Source of the DNA: Prolixibacteraceae bacterium
Lineage (GTDB): Bacteria; Bacteroidota; Bacteroidia; Bacteroidales; Prolixibacteraceae
Assembly: GCA_019163175.1 (NCBI GenBank)
Contig: JAFLKN010000020.1
Location: 62,001 to 126,000 of the forward strand
Direction of reading: 5' to 3'
DNA: 64,000 nt
Positions 55,084-62,916 of the stretch are shown piece after piece. The first letter of the stretch is position 1. The number at the start of each line of letters is the position of its first letter. A program made the translations under genes and the position numbers. Below the pieces are notes generated by a model. It was not told the DNA's origin, did not search any database, and saw only the letters and a list, made by a program, of their open reading frames with translations.

Positions 55084-55123
55084 AAAACGCAAGCAACCGG
55101 TTTTACCCGATTACTTGCGTTTT
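55084..55123. terminator. bidirectional terminator after tonB
   Basis: A perfect 10-base stem, AAAACGCAAG with CTTGCGTTTT, closes a 20-base loop that can pair further. T-rich tracts follow on both strands; it lies between convergent tonB and the Gfo/Idh gene. Confidence 0.85.
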
Positions 55124-55154
55124 AGTTTTGCGCCCTCAGCTACTGCTTTTTTAA

Positions 55155-56480
55155 TTACAATAAAGTATAGCCTGAGCGATATTCGTAATGCATAAGTTTG
55201 GTAGCTGCACCATCCACATCGTCAACAAATGTTTCGGTAGCCGGATCCCATTTGATTGTACGTTTCAGTTCGCATGCAATATTTCCAAGTGTACAAACGG
55301 TACAGCTGCTGTGTCCGATTTCAACCGGAACAACCGGATCTTTGCGCTGAAGTACTGACTCAACAAAATTAATCTGGTGAGGAATTTTTGTTTCGTATGG
55401 GCCTGTGTCGCCTGCTGGTTGAGCCGGTGGAAGAAATTTGTCGTCAGAAGCCTTATAATAGCCGCGGGAAACTTCGATCCAACCATCTTTACCAATAAAT
55501 TTTACTCCTTTGGTCTTGCCTTCATCAAAGGGCTCCGAAGTCATAATGGTTCCACTGGCATATTTAAATTGCATGTATTCAGTTCCGTCGCCAATTGGTG
55601 AAGCTTCAACCGGGCCGTTTCTGTCCATTCCAAGACCCCACTGAGCGATGTCGAACATATGGGCACCCCAATCGGTTGTGAAACCGCCACCCATTTCTTT
55701 GTACCAACGCCATGCACCCCAGATTTCTTCATCTTTTTCAGGGTCAAGACTAATTGGCGGGTCTAATTCGTGATTGTAATGGATCGGATTTGGAAGAGAT
55801 CCCAGCCAAAGATCCCAGTTCAAATCGGCAGGTAAAGCCTCTTCTGGTAAATCGTATGGTTTTGGAGGTGCGCCAACATAGGCATGAACTTTTTCAATTT
55901 GGCCAAGAGCACCATCCTGAACCAATTTAACGGCATGCTGAAAGTTAGGATCAGAGCGCTGTTGACTTCCAACTGCTAAAATGCGGTTGGTTTCGCGAAC
56001 CACCTTGCGTAATTCCTGACCTTCTTTAATGGTGAAAGTCATCGGTTTTTCCAAATAGACATCTTTGCCAGCTTTACAAGCTGCAATGGCAATTCTTGCA
56101 TGCGAATGGTCAGGAACAGCTATAATTACAGCGTTGATATCTGGCCGGGCCAATATGTCTTCAAATTTTTCGTAGGTCTGAACTTCGATTTGTTTACCTG
56201 CTTTTTCATAGAAACCTTTAACTCGTTTTTCGAAACGCTGACGTTTAATTCCGTAAACATCACATCCTGCTACTACTTTTACTCCGGGAATCTGAAGAAA
56301 TCCGTTCATCAGGAACATGGACTGACGTCCCATGCCAATGAACCCAAGTTTAAGATCAGTATCTACTACTTTTTGTTTACAGGCCGATAATGATGAAAAC
56401 ATTGCTACACCAGCTACACCAATAGCTGCAGTTCCAAGAAAATGACGTCTTGAAACTCCTTTTTTCATTTGATTTTCCAT
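55155..56480 (-). CDS. Tat-exported Gfo/Idh/MocA-family oxidoreductase
   Basis: Protein of 441 residues. A twin-arginine signal SRRHFLGTA (about 9-17) ends in a lipobox-like LSACKQK (Cys near 34), so the folded protein with its cofactor is exported and probably lipid-anchored. The NAD(P)-binding domain (about 40-160; KLGFIGMGRQS) carries LEKPMTFTIKEGQELRK with the family Lys-Pro, followed by the C-terminal substrate domain (GGGFTTDWGAHMFDIAQWGL). Pre-bound dinucleotide is typical for such exported members. Glycoside-acting GH109 enzymes have similar folds, but their hallmark residues are not seen. The substrate is unknown. Confidence 0.9.
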   Translation of the reverse strand: MENQMKKGVSRRHFLGTAAIGVAGVAMFSSLSACKQKVVDTDLKLGFIGMGRQSMFLMNGFLQIPGVKVVAGCDVYGIKRQRFEKRVKGFYEKAGKQIEVQTYEKFEDILARPDINAVIIAVPDHSHARIAIAACKAGKDVYLEKPMTFTIKEGQELRKVVRETNRILAVGSQQRSDPNFQHAVKLVQDGALGQIEKVHAYVGAPPKPYDLPEEALPADLNWDLWLGSLPNPIHYNHELDPPISLDPEKDEEIWGAWRWYKEMGGGFTTDWGAHMFDIAQWGLGMDRNGPVEASPIGDGTEYMQFKYASGTIMTSEPFDEGKTKGVKFIGKDGWIEVSRGYYKASDDKFLPPAQPAGDTGPYETKIPHQINFVESVLQRKDPVVPVEIGHSSCTVCTLGNIACELKRTIKWDPATETFVDDVDGAATKLMHYEYRSGYTLL

Positions 56481-56491
56481 GTGAATTAATT

Positions 56492-56508
56492 ATTCAATTT
56501 GTTTGAAT
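56492..56508 (-). promoter_or_regulatory. 6-base inverted repeat upstream of the Gfo/Idh gene
   Basis: ATTCAA and TTGAAT are perfect inverted arms separated by 5 bases, 12-28 bases before the ATG at 56480. Position suits an operator; it could be chance in AT-rich sequence. Confidence 0.3.
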
Positions 56509-56770
56509 TCGTGCTGTGAAAACGTAAAAATACCTTTTTGTAAGTTTTACGCAAAATATAATAGCGAATCTTTCATTGTCTTTTTACATTCTTTTATTCA
56601 GGTAAATAGTATTGAGTTAAATGATTTTTATTCAATGTTTTAAGTATGTCTTTGGAAGTGTGAACTGTCTTTGGAACGCTTGAAATGATTACAGTGTGAT
56701 TAATATTTTGTGTTTTTTCTGAATTTCTTGTCATATCCAAACATTTTTTTTGATTTTTGTCTGTTATTGA

Positions 56771-57832
56771 ATGAATTCAATTATGGAAAAATACATTAAT
56801 CTGCTGAAATCGCTTATAGCTGTTCCTTCTTTAAGTCGGGAAGAGCAGGAAGCTGCGCGGTTAATCCGCCAGTTTTTAACTGAAGAAAAAATCCTATTTG
56901 AGATCAGCCAGAACAATACATGGGCGCGAAATAAACATTGGAAAGAGGGACTTCCTGTAATTTTGCTGAATTCGCATATCGATACAGTTAGGCCGGCAAG
57001 TGGTTATACACGTAATCCATATTCTCCTGACATCGAAAATGGAGTACTTTTTGGTTTGGGCAGTAACGATGCAGGTGGTCCGTTAGTTACTTTACTTGCA
57101 GTTTTTGTGCATTTTTATTTGATCGAAAATCTTCCTTTTAATTTAGTTTATGCAGCAACGGCTGAGGAAGAAATTTCAGGAATAAATGGCTTGGCAAGCA
57201 TTCTAAAAGATATTGGACCTTTGGATCTTGCGATTGTAGGCGAACCTACCAAAATGCAAATGGCAATAGCCGAAAAGGGCTTGATGGTACTGGATTGTAC
57301 TGCGCATGGAAAGTCGGGGCATGCTGCAAGAGAAGAAGGCGAAAATGCTATTTATAAAGCAATTGCCGACATTGAAAAGATTAGAAATTACAGGTTTGAG
57401 AAAGTCTCTGAGATTCTGGGTCCGGTGAAAATGTCGGTTACTGTGATTAATGCCGGAACTCAGCACAATGTGGTTCCAGACACCTGTAGTTTTGTAGTTG
57501 ATGTGCGCACCAACGAGTTTTATTCCAATGAGTTGGCTTGTGAAATTATTTCTCAATTGCTGGTTTCTGAAGTCAAGCCACGTTCATTTCGTTTAAATTC
57601 CTCAGGAATTCCGGTTAATCATCCAATTGTTCAGCGCGGAATTAGTATGGGATTGAGTTATTATGGTTCGCCAACAACTTCCGATCAGGCTATTTTGCCC
57701 TACACTTCAATAAAAATAGGCCCCGGAGATAGTGCCCGTTCTCACACAGCTGATGAATATATCTTGATCTCGGAATTGGAAGACGGCTTCCGGATTTACG
57801 TTGATTTATTAAATAACCTCAAATTACGATAA
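56771..57832 (+). CDS. M20-family deacetylase, ArgE-like
   Basis: Cytosolic zinc amidohydrolase of 353 residues. The metal and catalytic motifs are complete: His in NSHIDTV, Asp in GLGSNDAGGP, the catalytic Glu pair in TAEEEISG, Asp/Glu in GEPTKMQMAIAEKG, and the late His in ARSHTADEYI. A dimerisation lid domain lies at about 170-285. In Bacteroidota such enzymes act as N-acetyl- or N-succinyl-ornithine (or citrulline) deacetylase in arginine synthesis. The start of argH 6 kb downstream is consistent but does not prove it; DapE-type substrates remain possible. Confidence 0.85.
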   Translation: MNSIMEKYINLLKSLIAVPSLSREEQEAARLIRQFLTEEKILFEISQNNTWARNKHWKEGLPVILLNSHIDTVRPASGYTRNPYSPDIENGVLFGLGSNDAGGPLVTLLAVFVHFYLIENLPFNLVYAATAEEEISGINGLASILKDIGPLDLAIVGEPTKMQMAIAEKGLMVLDCTAHGKSGHAAREEGENAIYKAIADIEKIRNYRFEKVSEILGPVKMSVTVINAGTQHNVVPDTCSFVVDVRTNEFYSNELACEIISQLLVSEVKPRSFRLNSSGIPVNHPIVQRGISMGLSYYGSPTTSDQAILPYTSIKIGPGDSARSHTADEYILISELEDGFRIYVDLLNNLKLR

Positions 57833-57838
57833 AAAAGA

Positions 57839-57866
57839 GAGGGACCTGTCCCCCAACAGGTCCCTC
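57839..57866 (-). terminator. terminator of the porin-PII-amtB operon
   Basis: A perfect 11-base stem, GAGGGACCTGT with ACAGGTCCCTC, around a 6-base C-rich loop. On the minus strand it is followed by CTCTTTTTT, so it can end the amtB transcript; on the plus strand it lies 6 bases after the M20 stop but has no T-run. Confidence 0.7.
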
Positions 57867-57873
57867 AAGGAAT

Positions 57874-57895
57874 GCTTCAGTTTTAAAACTGAAGC
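57874..57895. repeat. 22-base perfect palindrome
   Basis: The 22 bases beginning GCTTCAGTTTT are their own reverse complement. It adjoins the 57839-57866 hairpin and may form a second stem in the intergenic RNA or be a protein-binding site. No T-run follows on either strand. Confidence 0.6.
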
Positions 57896-57922
57896 GATTA
57901 TACGAATTGTTATAGAATTATA

Positions 57923-59296
57923 CTATTCACTTTCACTATATGCAATTTCATTGTGCTGTGTAATATCCAGACCAGCAATTTCTTCTTTCTGGTTAGCACG
58001 AATTCCAAACAGTTTATCTACAATTTTGAAAAGTACAAATGTCATTACTCCGGAGAATACTATTGTTGCAACGGTTGCAATAAGCTGTATGTAAAGCTGT
58101 TTTGGATTTCCATAGAATAAGCCACTATAAGAAGATTGGATGGCTGGGGTAGCCAACAAACCAGTAGCAAGTGCTCCGATTATACCACCAATTCCGTGTA
58201 CTCCAAAAGCATCAAGAGAGTCATCATAACCAAATTTGTGTTTTACAACTGATACCATGAAGAAACAAACTAATGCAACTATTAAACCGATTACTACTGC
58301 ACCTAAAACTCCAACAAATCCCGCAGCAGGAGTTATCGCAACAAGTCCTGCTACTGCACCGGTAGCGATACCAATAACTGTTGGCTTTTTATTGATTGTC
58401 CAATCGAGTAATGCCCAAACAAATGCGGCTGTTGCAGTTGCTACATGAGTTGCAAGGAATGCGCTAATGGCTAGACCGTCAGCAGCTAATCCGCTTCCTG
58501 CATTAAACCCAAACCAACCGAACCACAATAATGCGGCTCCAATTACCACTAATGGAATGTTGTGGGGTGCAGTTGGATGATTGTTGTAATTTTTTCTTGA
58601 ACCAATCATAAGTGTCATAACAAGGGCGGCAATACCAGCATTAATGTGAACAACGGTTCCGCCAGCAAAGTCTAAAGCTCCCATTTTAAATAACCAACCA
58701 TCAGCTGACCATACCCAATGTGCAACAGGGTTGTAAACAAAGATTGCCCACAAAACTGAGAATATAAGAAATCCACGGAATTTAATGCGTTCAGCATAAG
58801 CACCAATAATTAATGCTGGAGTTATTACAGCAAACATACACTGAAACAATACAAAAGAAAGGTGAGGAATGCGGGCTGTAGCCTGTGAGATGTAGTAAGG
58901 ACTAACGTCGTTAATTCCAATTCCGTTGAGGAATGCCCAATCAAAACCACCAATATATGGAGCAAGAGCTCCGGTGGATGAACTAAATGACAAACTGTAT
59001 CCGAAGAAAACCCATTCTAAAGTAATAACGGCAGTTAAAATAAAACACTGCATGAGGATGTTCAATACGTTTTTCTGACGAACCAACCCACCATAGAATA
59101 AAGCCAAGCCTGGAATGGTCATAAGCAAAACTAAAGCAGTTGCTACTATCATCCATGCAGTATTGCCAAAGTCAATGTAGGGTGTTGGTTCTGGTGCTGC
59201 TACTGCTGCTACCGTTGCCGCTTCTTGAGCAAAAAGTAAGGTTGGGGCGATTAAACCTAGTAAAGCCAGCCCTGTATATCGTAATTTTGTCTTCAT
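57923..59296 (-). CDS. amtB: ammonium transporter
   Basis: Inner-membrane channel of 457 residues. An N-terminal signal-like helix (about 1-23) precedes eleven predicted helices of the Amt fold (AWMIVATALVLLMTIPGLALFYGGLVRQKNVL, WVFFGYSL, FAGGTVVHINAGIAAL with one pore His, DDSLDAFGVHGIGGIIGALATG with the second). It passes ammonium into the cell. The C-terminal tail is short. The gene follows the PII gene by 33 bases; PII proteins of the GlnK type block Amt channels, so the pair should be coupled in function. Confidence 0.97.
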   Translation of the reverse strand: MKTKLRYTGLALLGLIAPTLLFAQEAATVAAVAAPEPTPYIDFGNTAWMIVATALVLLMTIPGLALFYGGLVRQKNVLNILMQCFILTAVITLEWVFFGYSLSFSSSTGALAPYIGGFDWAFLNGIGINDVSPYYISQATARIPHLSFVLFQCMFAVITPALIIGAYAERIKFRGFLIFSVLWAIFVYNPVAHWVWSADGWLFKMGALDFAGGTVVHINAGIAALVMTLMIGSRKNYNNHPTAPHNIPLVVIGAALLWFGWFGFNAGSGLAADGLAISAFLATHVATATAAFVWALLDWTINKKPTVIGIATGAVAGLVAITPAAGFVGVLGAVVIGLIVALVCFFMVSVVKHKFGYDDSLDAFGVHGIGGIIGALATGLLATPAIQSSYSGLFYGNPKQLYIQLIATVATIVFSGVMTFVLFKIVDKLFGIRANQKEEIAGLDITQHNEIAYSESE

Positions 59297-59329
59297 ATAT
59301 TTCTTCTTTAATATTTACTAACTGAGGGA

Positions 59330-59674
59330 TTATTTGTTGTAAAGAGATTCGTCACCTTTGTCTTTGGTGCGGATTCGGATAGATTGTTCTATTTCACTAA
59401 TGAAAATTCGTCCGTCACCACTTTCTCCGGTATAAGCTGATTCAAGAATCGCATTTACCGATTTTTCAACGTTAATGTCGCGAACAACAAATGAGATATA
59501 CATGCGGGCAACAGAGTTTACATCATATGCAATACCTCTGAAGATTAATCCTTGCCGGGCAGTACCCTGTCCTTTTACTTCCCACCAGGACAGAAAGTCT
59601 ATATCAGCTTCGTGTAATGCTGCACGTACTTCTTCGAACTTGGTTTTTCTAACGATGGCTTCAACTTTTTTCAT
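59330..59674 (-). CDS. PII-family nitrogen regulator with a Tyr-to-Phe change in the T-loop
   Basis: Trimeric signal protein of 114 residues. N-terminal KKVEAIVRKTKFEEVRAAL, the B-loop region TGESGDGRIFISE and the C-terminal SIRIRTKDKG are standard. The T-loop reads VKGQGTARQGLIFRG: compared with the E. coli consensus it is one residue shorter, lacks the GRQKGH pattern and has Phe where the uridylylated Tyr51 normally sits. It therefore should not be uridylylated and would sense ATP/ADP and 2-oxoglutarate by binding alone. It lies between the porin and amtB genes, 31 and 33 bases from each. Confidence 0.95.
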   Translation of the reverse strand: MKKVEAIVRKTKFEEVRAALHEADIDFLSWWEVKGQGTARQGLIFRGIAYDVNSVARMYISFVVRDINVEKSVNAILESAYTGESGDGRIFISEIEQSIRIRTKDKGDESLYNK

Positions 59675-59705
59675 AATGTCTTTTTTTGAGGGTTTTAAAT
59701 ATTTT

Positions 59706-60371
59706 TTATAAACTGAATCCTACAACCATGAACATTTGATTTTTGTCTGGATTGAAAACGACTTGTCCGGTGACCGGAACTGAAAAACTGTCGGTTATTT
59801 TGATAACTTTTCCTGTGCCTAATGCAATATTACAAACACTGAATTTTCCATCAGAAGTGTGCCATCCATCACCAGCTCCAACTGTAAGATTGAAGTTTTT
59901 AAAGGCGTAAGCGGCCTGGAAATATTTATCTTTTCCTGCTGAAGCGGGTACTGCTGCTTCGTTTAAAATGTAGTTTGCGCTTAAACTTAAACCACCAACG
60001 GTATAGCCAAGATTGATCTCAACAGCATTTGTAGAATCGGCTGTAAAAGCTCCGCCAGCTCGTGGGTAATAATAGTCTGTTAAACCAATGCTAAGGCCAT
60101 TCGAAAATGCATATGAGATATATGGATCGGCTTCGGCATAACCAGCTGCATCGAAAGATCCCCAAACTCCAATGGTTAATCCACCTGTATTAAACTTTAC
60201 TGAGGGTTGAAATGCAGGTCCGGTTCCAAATAATGAACCTCTCCAGACATAATTGCTGTAAAAGTCAGCACCTGCGGTGAATGAAGATTTCTTTTCTTCT
60301 TCTTGTGCTTTTACATTTAGGGTGCAAATTGCAAGAATTGTAAAAACGAGGAGGGTAATTTTCTTTTTCAT
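59706..60371 (-). CDS. TorF-family putative porin
   Basis: Predicted outer-membrane beta-barrel protein of 221 residues with a signal peptide (about 1-22; NVKAQ). The mature part starts TAGADFYSNYVWRG, the hallmark of the TorF/gcw_chp family, and alternates hydrophobic strands with short turns to a C-terminal aromatic-rich strand (MFMVVGFSL). It is 31 bases ahead of the PII gene, in an operon with amtB, so it may admit ammonium or small nitrogen compounds through the outer membrane. The start at 60371 is chosen over 60380 because MKKKITLL is the usual signal start. Confidence 0.85.
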   Translation of the reverse strand: MKKKITLLVFTILAICTLNVKAQEEEKKSSFTAGADFYSNYVWRGSLFGTGPAFQPSVKFNTGGLTIGVWGSFDAAGYAEADPYISYAFSNGLSIGLTDYYYPRAGGAFTADSTNAVEINLGYTVGGLSLSANYILNEAAVPASAGKDKYFQAAYAFKNFNLTVGAGDGWHTSDGKFSVCNIALGTGKVIKITDSFSVPVTGQVVFNPDKNQMFMVVGFSL

Positions 60372-60432
60372 GATACACAATTTTAAGGGTTAAACTTTAT
60401 TTATTTTAAATATCAATTCTATGTTTTGTTTT

Positions 60433-60478
60433 AGGGGGTTGTTCTAACAAAAACTTACTTTTTTCTGATTGACCCCCT
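60433..60478 (-). promoter_or_regulatory. G5/C5 hairpin in the leader of the porin-PII-amtB transcript
   Basis: AGGGGGT (60433-60439) and ACCCCCT (60472-60478) form a 7-base stem around a 32-base loop, within the region that would be 5' leader if the -7 element at 60499-60506 is used. It could act as an attenuator or RNA-binding site; the loop is T/A-rich and no T-run follows. Confidence 0.4.
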
Positions 60479-60498
60479 TTTTATTTGATATGCTTGGT

Positions 60499-60506
60499 CA
60501 AAAGTA
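60499..60506 (-). promoter_or_regulatory. -7 element of the porin-PII-amtB operon
   Basis: Minus strand reads TACTTTTG, an exact TAnnTTTG match, 128 bases before the chosen ATG. The expected -33 position holds no TTTG. Confidence 0.5.
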
Positions 60507-60535
60507 TTTATTTTTTGAAATATTGGGTGGTTGAA

Positions 60536-60660
60536 AAATGGGGGTGTGTGTGAATTAAGGATAAATTAACAAACGAAATGGATTAAAAAATGGGGGTATG
60601 TGTGTAAAAAGTGTAAAATATTTCGATTTTTATTAAAAAAATAGGGGTTTGTTTGAAAAG
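60536..60660 (-). promoter_or_regulatory. three G-tract motifs at ~52-base spacing upstream of the nitrogen operon promoter
   Basis: AAAATGGGGGTGTGTGTGAA (60536-60555), AAAATGGGGGTATGTGTGTA (60588-60607) and a weaker AAAATAGGGGTTTGTTTGAA (60639-60658). The G-tracts start at 60540, 60592 and 60644, 52 bases apart, about five turns of DNA, so all face the same side. They lie 35-150 bases upstream of the -7 element on the minus strand. A fourth G5 at 60434 is 106 bases (about twice 52-53) further on. The layout suggests binding sites for an activator that contacts the promoter cooperatively. Confidence 0.6.
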
Positions 60661-60971
60661 TAGTAGAAATCGACAAGTAGATTCTTGATTATAACTCTAT
60701 GAATATCAAATAGTCTTATTGAATTTTATAAAAAATACTAAAATGATACATATATGTGTTATTAAGTAGAATAAAGATAGATTAATTGATTTATATTGGA
60801 AAAGTGTAAATATATTTTAGAAATGTGATTTTTATTTTAGATGACCTCAAATTCGGGGTTCAAGCTGAATTTTTAGGGCAAGAAACTTTGAAACAATAAT
60901 TCTGCATTGTTACATGTATTAATAATTGCTTTTAAAAGTTTGATGTCAAAGGACTAAAGGAGCAGTTTTTA

Positions 60972-60979
60972 TATATTTG
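60972..60979 (+). promoter_or_regulatory. -7 element of the LtaS-like gene
   Basis: TATATTTG, an exact TAnnTTTG match. It overlaps the earliest in-frame codon (TTG at 60977), which argues for the ATG at 61010 as the real start. Confidence 0.5.
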
Positions 60980-61009
60980 CAATCCTTTTGTAAATCAATT
61001 TTAATTATC

Positions 61010-62854
61010 ATGCCTTTGTTAGCAAATCAGATTGTTCGGTTCCTTAAGTATTTCATCTTCTGGATGATTTTCTTTTGGATTGCCAAAGTTTTTTTTCTGG
61101 TATCTAATTTTGAGCAAACAAGCCAATTGTCTGCGGCGGAGATATTTGGGATATTTGGCTTTGGATTAAAAATGGATGTTTCCACAGCCTGCTATTTACT
61201 TATTATTCCTGGGTTGATGCTAGGACTGAAGATATTTCTGTCTGCCCGATTTGTGAACCGGTTCATTTGGATTTATACCCTTACTATTTTAATTGTTGCT
61301 TCGTTTTTAGTAGTGCTTGATTTGGGTTTATATCCGCATTGGGGAACCCGCGTGAATATTACTGCATTCAATTACATTGACGATCCTGTGGCAATGAGTG
61401 CATCTGTTTCTATTACTGATGTTTTGCTTGGCTTGTTGATAGTCGGAAGTCTGCTGGTTGTATTCAGCTTCCTTTATCGCCGTATTTTTCCCGAAGGTAT
61501 TGCTATCAATGGTAAACTAAACTGGTATGCTTCTCTTTTGCAGCTTTTCCTTGTTGCTACTTTAATTATTCCGATACGTGGTGGCTTGGATACTTCACCG
61601 CTTAACCTGAGTTCGGTAGCTTTCAGTCCCAAATTATACGTTAATCAGGCGGCAAGCAACTATTTATGGAATTTTGCTAAGTCGGTGGAAAAAAGGAAGC
61701 GCTTATCCAATCCTTGTTCCTATATGTCGAAGGATGAGAGCGTGAGTTTATTCAATACATTTATGCAGAATAACACGCCTGTATTTCGACCACAACTCAT
61801 TAAGCAGAATCCTGAAAAACAGCCTAATGTAATCCTGATTATTCTGGAAAGTTTCTCGAATAAGGTAATTGCACCTTTAGGTGGGCTGCATGGAATTGCG
61901 CCCAATTTAGATTCACTTTGCACCAAGAGTACTGTTTTTACAAATTTTTATTCTACCGGGAATCGTTCAGATCGCGGGATCTCTGCTGTTTTGGGTGGAT
62001 ATCCATCTTTGCTCAGTACCTCTATTATGGTTTATCCTGAAAAGGCAAGGAGTTTAACTTTACTTCCGGAGTACTTCAACCGTCATGATTACAATACCTC
62101 ATTTTATTATGGAGGTGATATTAATTTCTATAACCTTAAAACTTTTGTTCTTCAGAGTAATTGCGGAAAAATAACGACTAAAGCTGATTTTCCTTCTGAA
62201 TTGGGCCGGATGACAAAATGGGGTGTTCCGGATGGCTACATTTTTGACAGGGCTTTGGATGACTTAAAATCAGAAAAAGAACCATTTATGAAAACCATTT
62301 ACACGGTTAGCAGTCATCCGCCTTACGATGTGCCTTACTCAAAGATAAAGGGTAGTTCAAATGAAGCAAAATACCTGAATTCAGTTGCATATACCGATAG
62401 CTGTTTGGGTGCGTTTATTGAAGGGTTTCGTAAATCGCCGCTTTGGAACAATACTTTATTAATTGTTACTGCTGACCATGGACATATGGAGCCAGGTCCA
62501 ACAGATATTACTGCTCCGGCCAGCTATCGTATCCCTTTAATTTGGACTGGAGGAGTTGTTGATTCGCTAGAGCGGATTGAAATCATAACTCAACAGGTTG
62601 ATTTTAGTACATCATTGGTTCATCAATTGGGTTGGGAGGCAGATTCTTCAAAGTTTGCAAAAGATTTCTTTACTTCGCACCCGTTTGCATTTTATATGCT
62701 AGATTCTGGTTGGGGATATGTGACTCCTGAAGGATACCATTATTTCGATCAGGATGTCAACAGTTTTACAGCTAATCCTCAAAAACTGACATTTAATCAG
62801 GACTTTGCCAAAGCTTACATGCAAGTGTTACACGATGACTTTATTGGTAGATAA
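61010..62854 (+). CDS. LtaS/sulfatase-fold membrane phosphotransferase
   Basis: Membrane enzyme of 614 residues: about five N-terminal helices (to about residue 200), then a periplasmic alkaline-phosphatase-superfamily domain (about 265-560; VILIILESFSN, YSTGNRSDRGISAVLGGYPS, YTVSSHPPYDVPY, LLIVTADHGHMEPG). Relatives transfer glycerol-phosphate or ethanolamine-phosphate groups to cell-surface glycans or lipids. The site normally written RTDRG, whose Thr is the covalent nucleophile in LtaS-like enzymes, reads RSDRG here, so Ser would be the nucleophile. Gram-positive teichoic acid is not expected; a lipid A or surface polysaccharide substrate is more likely. The lipid kinase gene follows after 62 bases. 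Confidence 0.87.
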   Translation: MPLLANQIVRFLKYFIFWMIFFWIAKVFFLVSNFEQTSQLSAAEIFGIFGFGLKMDVSTACYLLIIPGLMLGLKIFLSARFVNRFIWIYTLTILIVASFLVVLDLGLYPHWGTRVNITAFNYIDDPVAMSASVSITDVLLGLLIVGSLLVVFSFLYRRIFPEGIAINGKLNWYASLLQLFLVATLIIPIRGGLDTSPLNLSSVAFSPKLYVNQAASNYLWNFAKSVEKRKRLSNPCSYMSKDESVSLFNTFMQNNTPVFRPQLIKQNPEKQPNVILIILESFSNKVIAPLGGLHGIAPNLDSLCTKSTVFTNFYSTGNRSDRGISAVLGGYPSLLSTSIMVYPEKARSLTLLPEYFNRHDYNTSFYYGGDINFYNLKTFVLQSNCGKITTKADFPSELGRMTKWGVPDGYIFDRALDDLKSEKEPFMKTIYTVSSHPPYDVPYSKIKGSSNEAKYLNSVAYTDSCLGAFIEGFRKSPLWNNTLLIVTADHGHMEPGPTDITAPASYRIPLIWTGGVVDSLERIEIITQQVDFSTSLVHQLGWEADSSKFAKDFFTSHPFAFYMLDSGWGYVTPEGYHYFDQDVNSFTANPQKLTFNQDFAKAYMQVLHDDFIGR

Positions 62855-62916
62855 AAATGTTTCTTTTCTTTTGAAACCAAAGCAAAATGAAATTATACAG
62901 ATAGTAAAAATTAGAA

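Larger units (their letters stand above)
60372..61009. other. 638-base divergent regulatory region of the nitrogen operon and the LtaS-like gene
   Basis: AT-rich region without a gene. It holds a minus-strand -7 element (60499-60506), three evenly spaced G-tract motifs upstream of it, a G5/C5 hairpin in the leader, and a plus-strand -7 element at 60972-60979. The stretch 60660-60930 shows nothing further that I can interpret. Confidence 0.7.

Noticed and set aside
55155-56480. GH109 glycosidase identity for the Tat-exported oxidoreductase
   Set aside because: The protein matches ordinary Gfo/Idh/MocA members; the residues typical of GH109 are not visible.
60840-60890. A GGGTTCAAGC stretch resembling a tRNA T-loop
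   Set aside because: No acceptor or anticodon stem can be folded around it.
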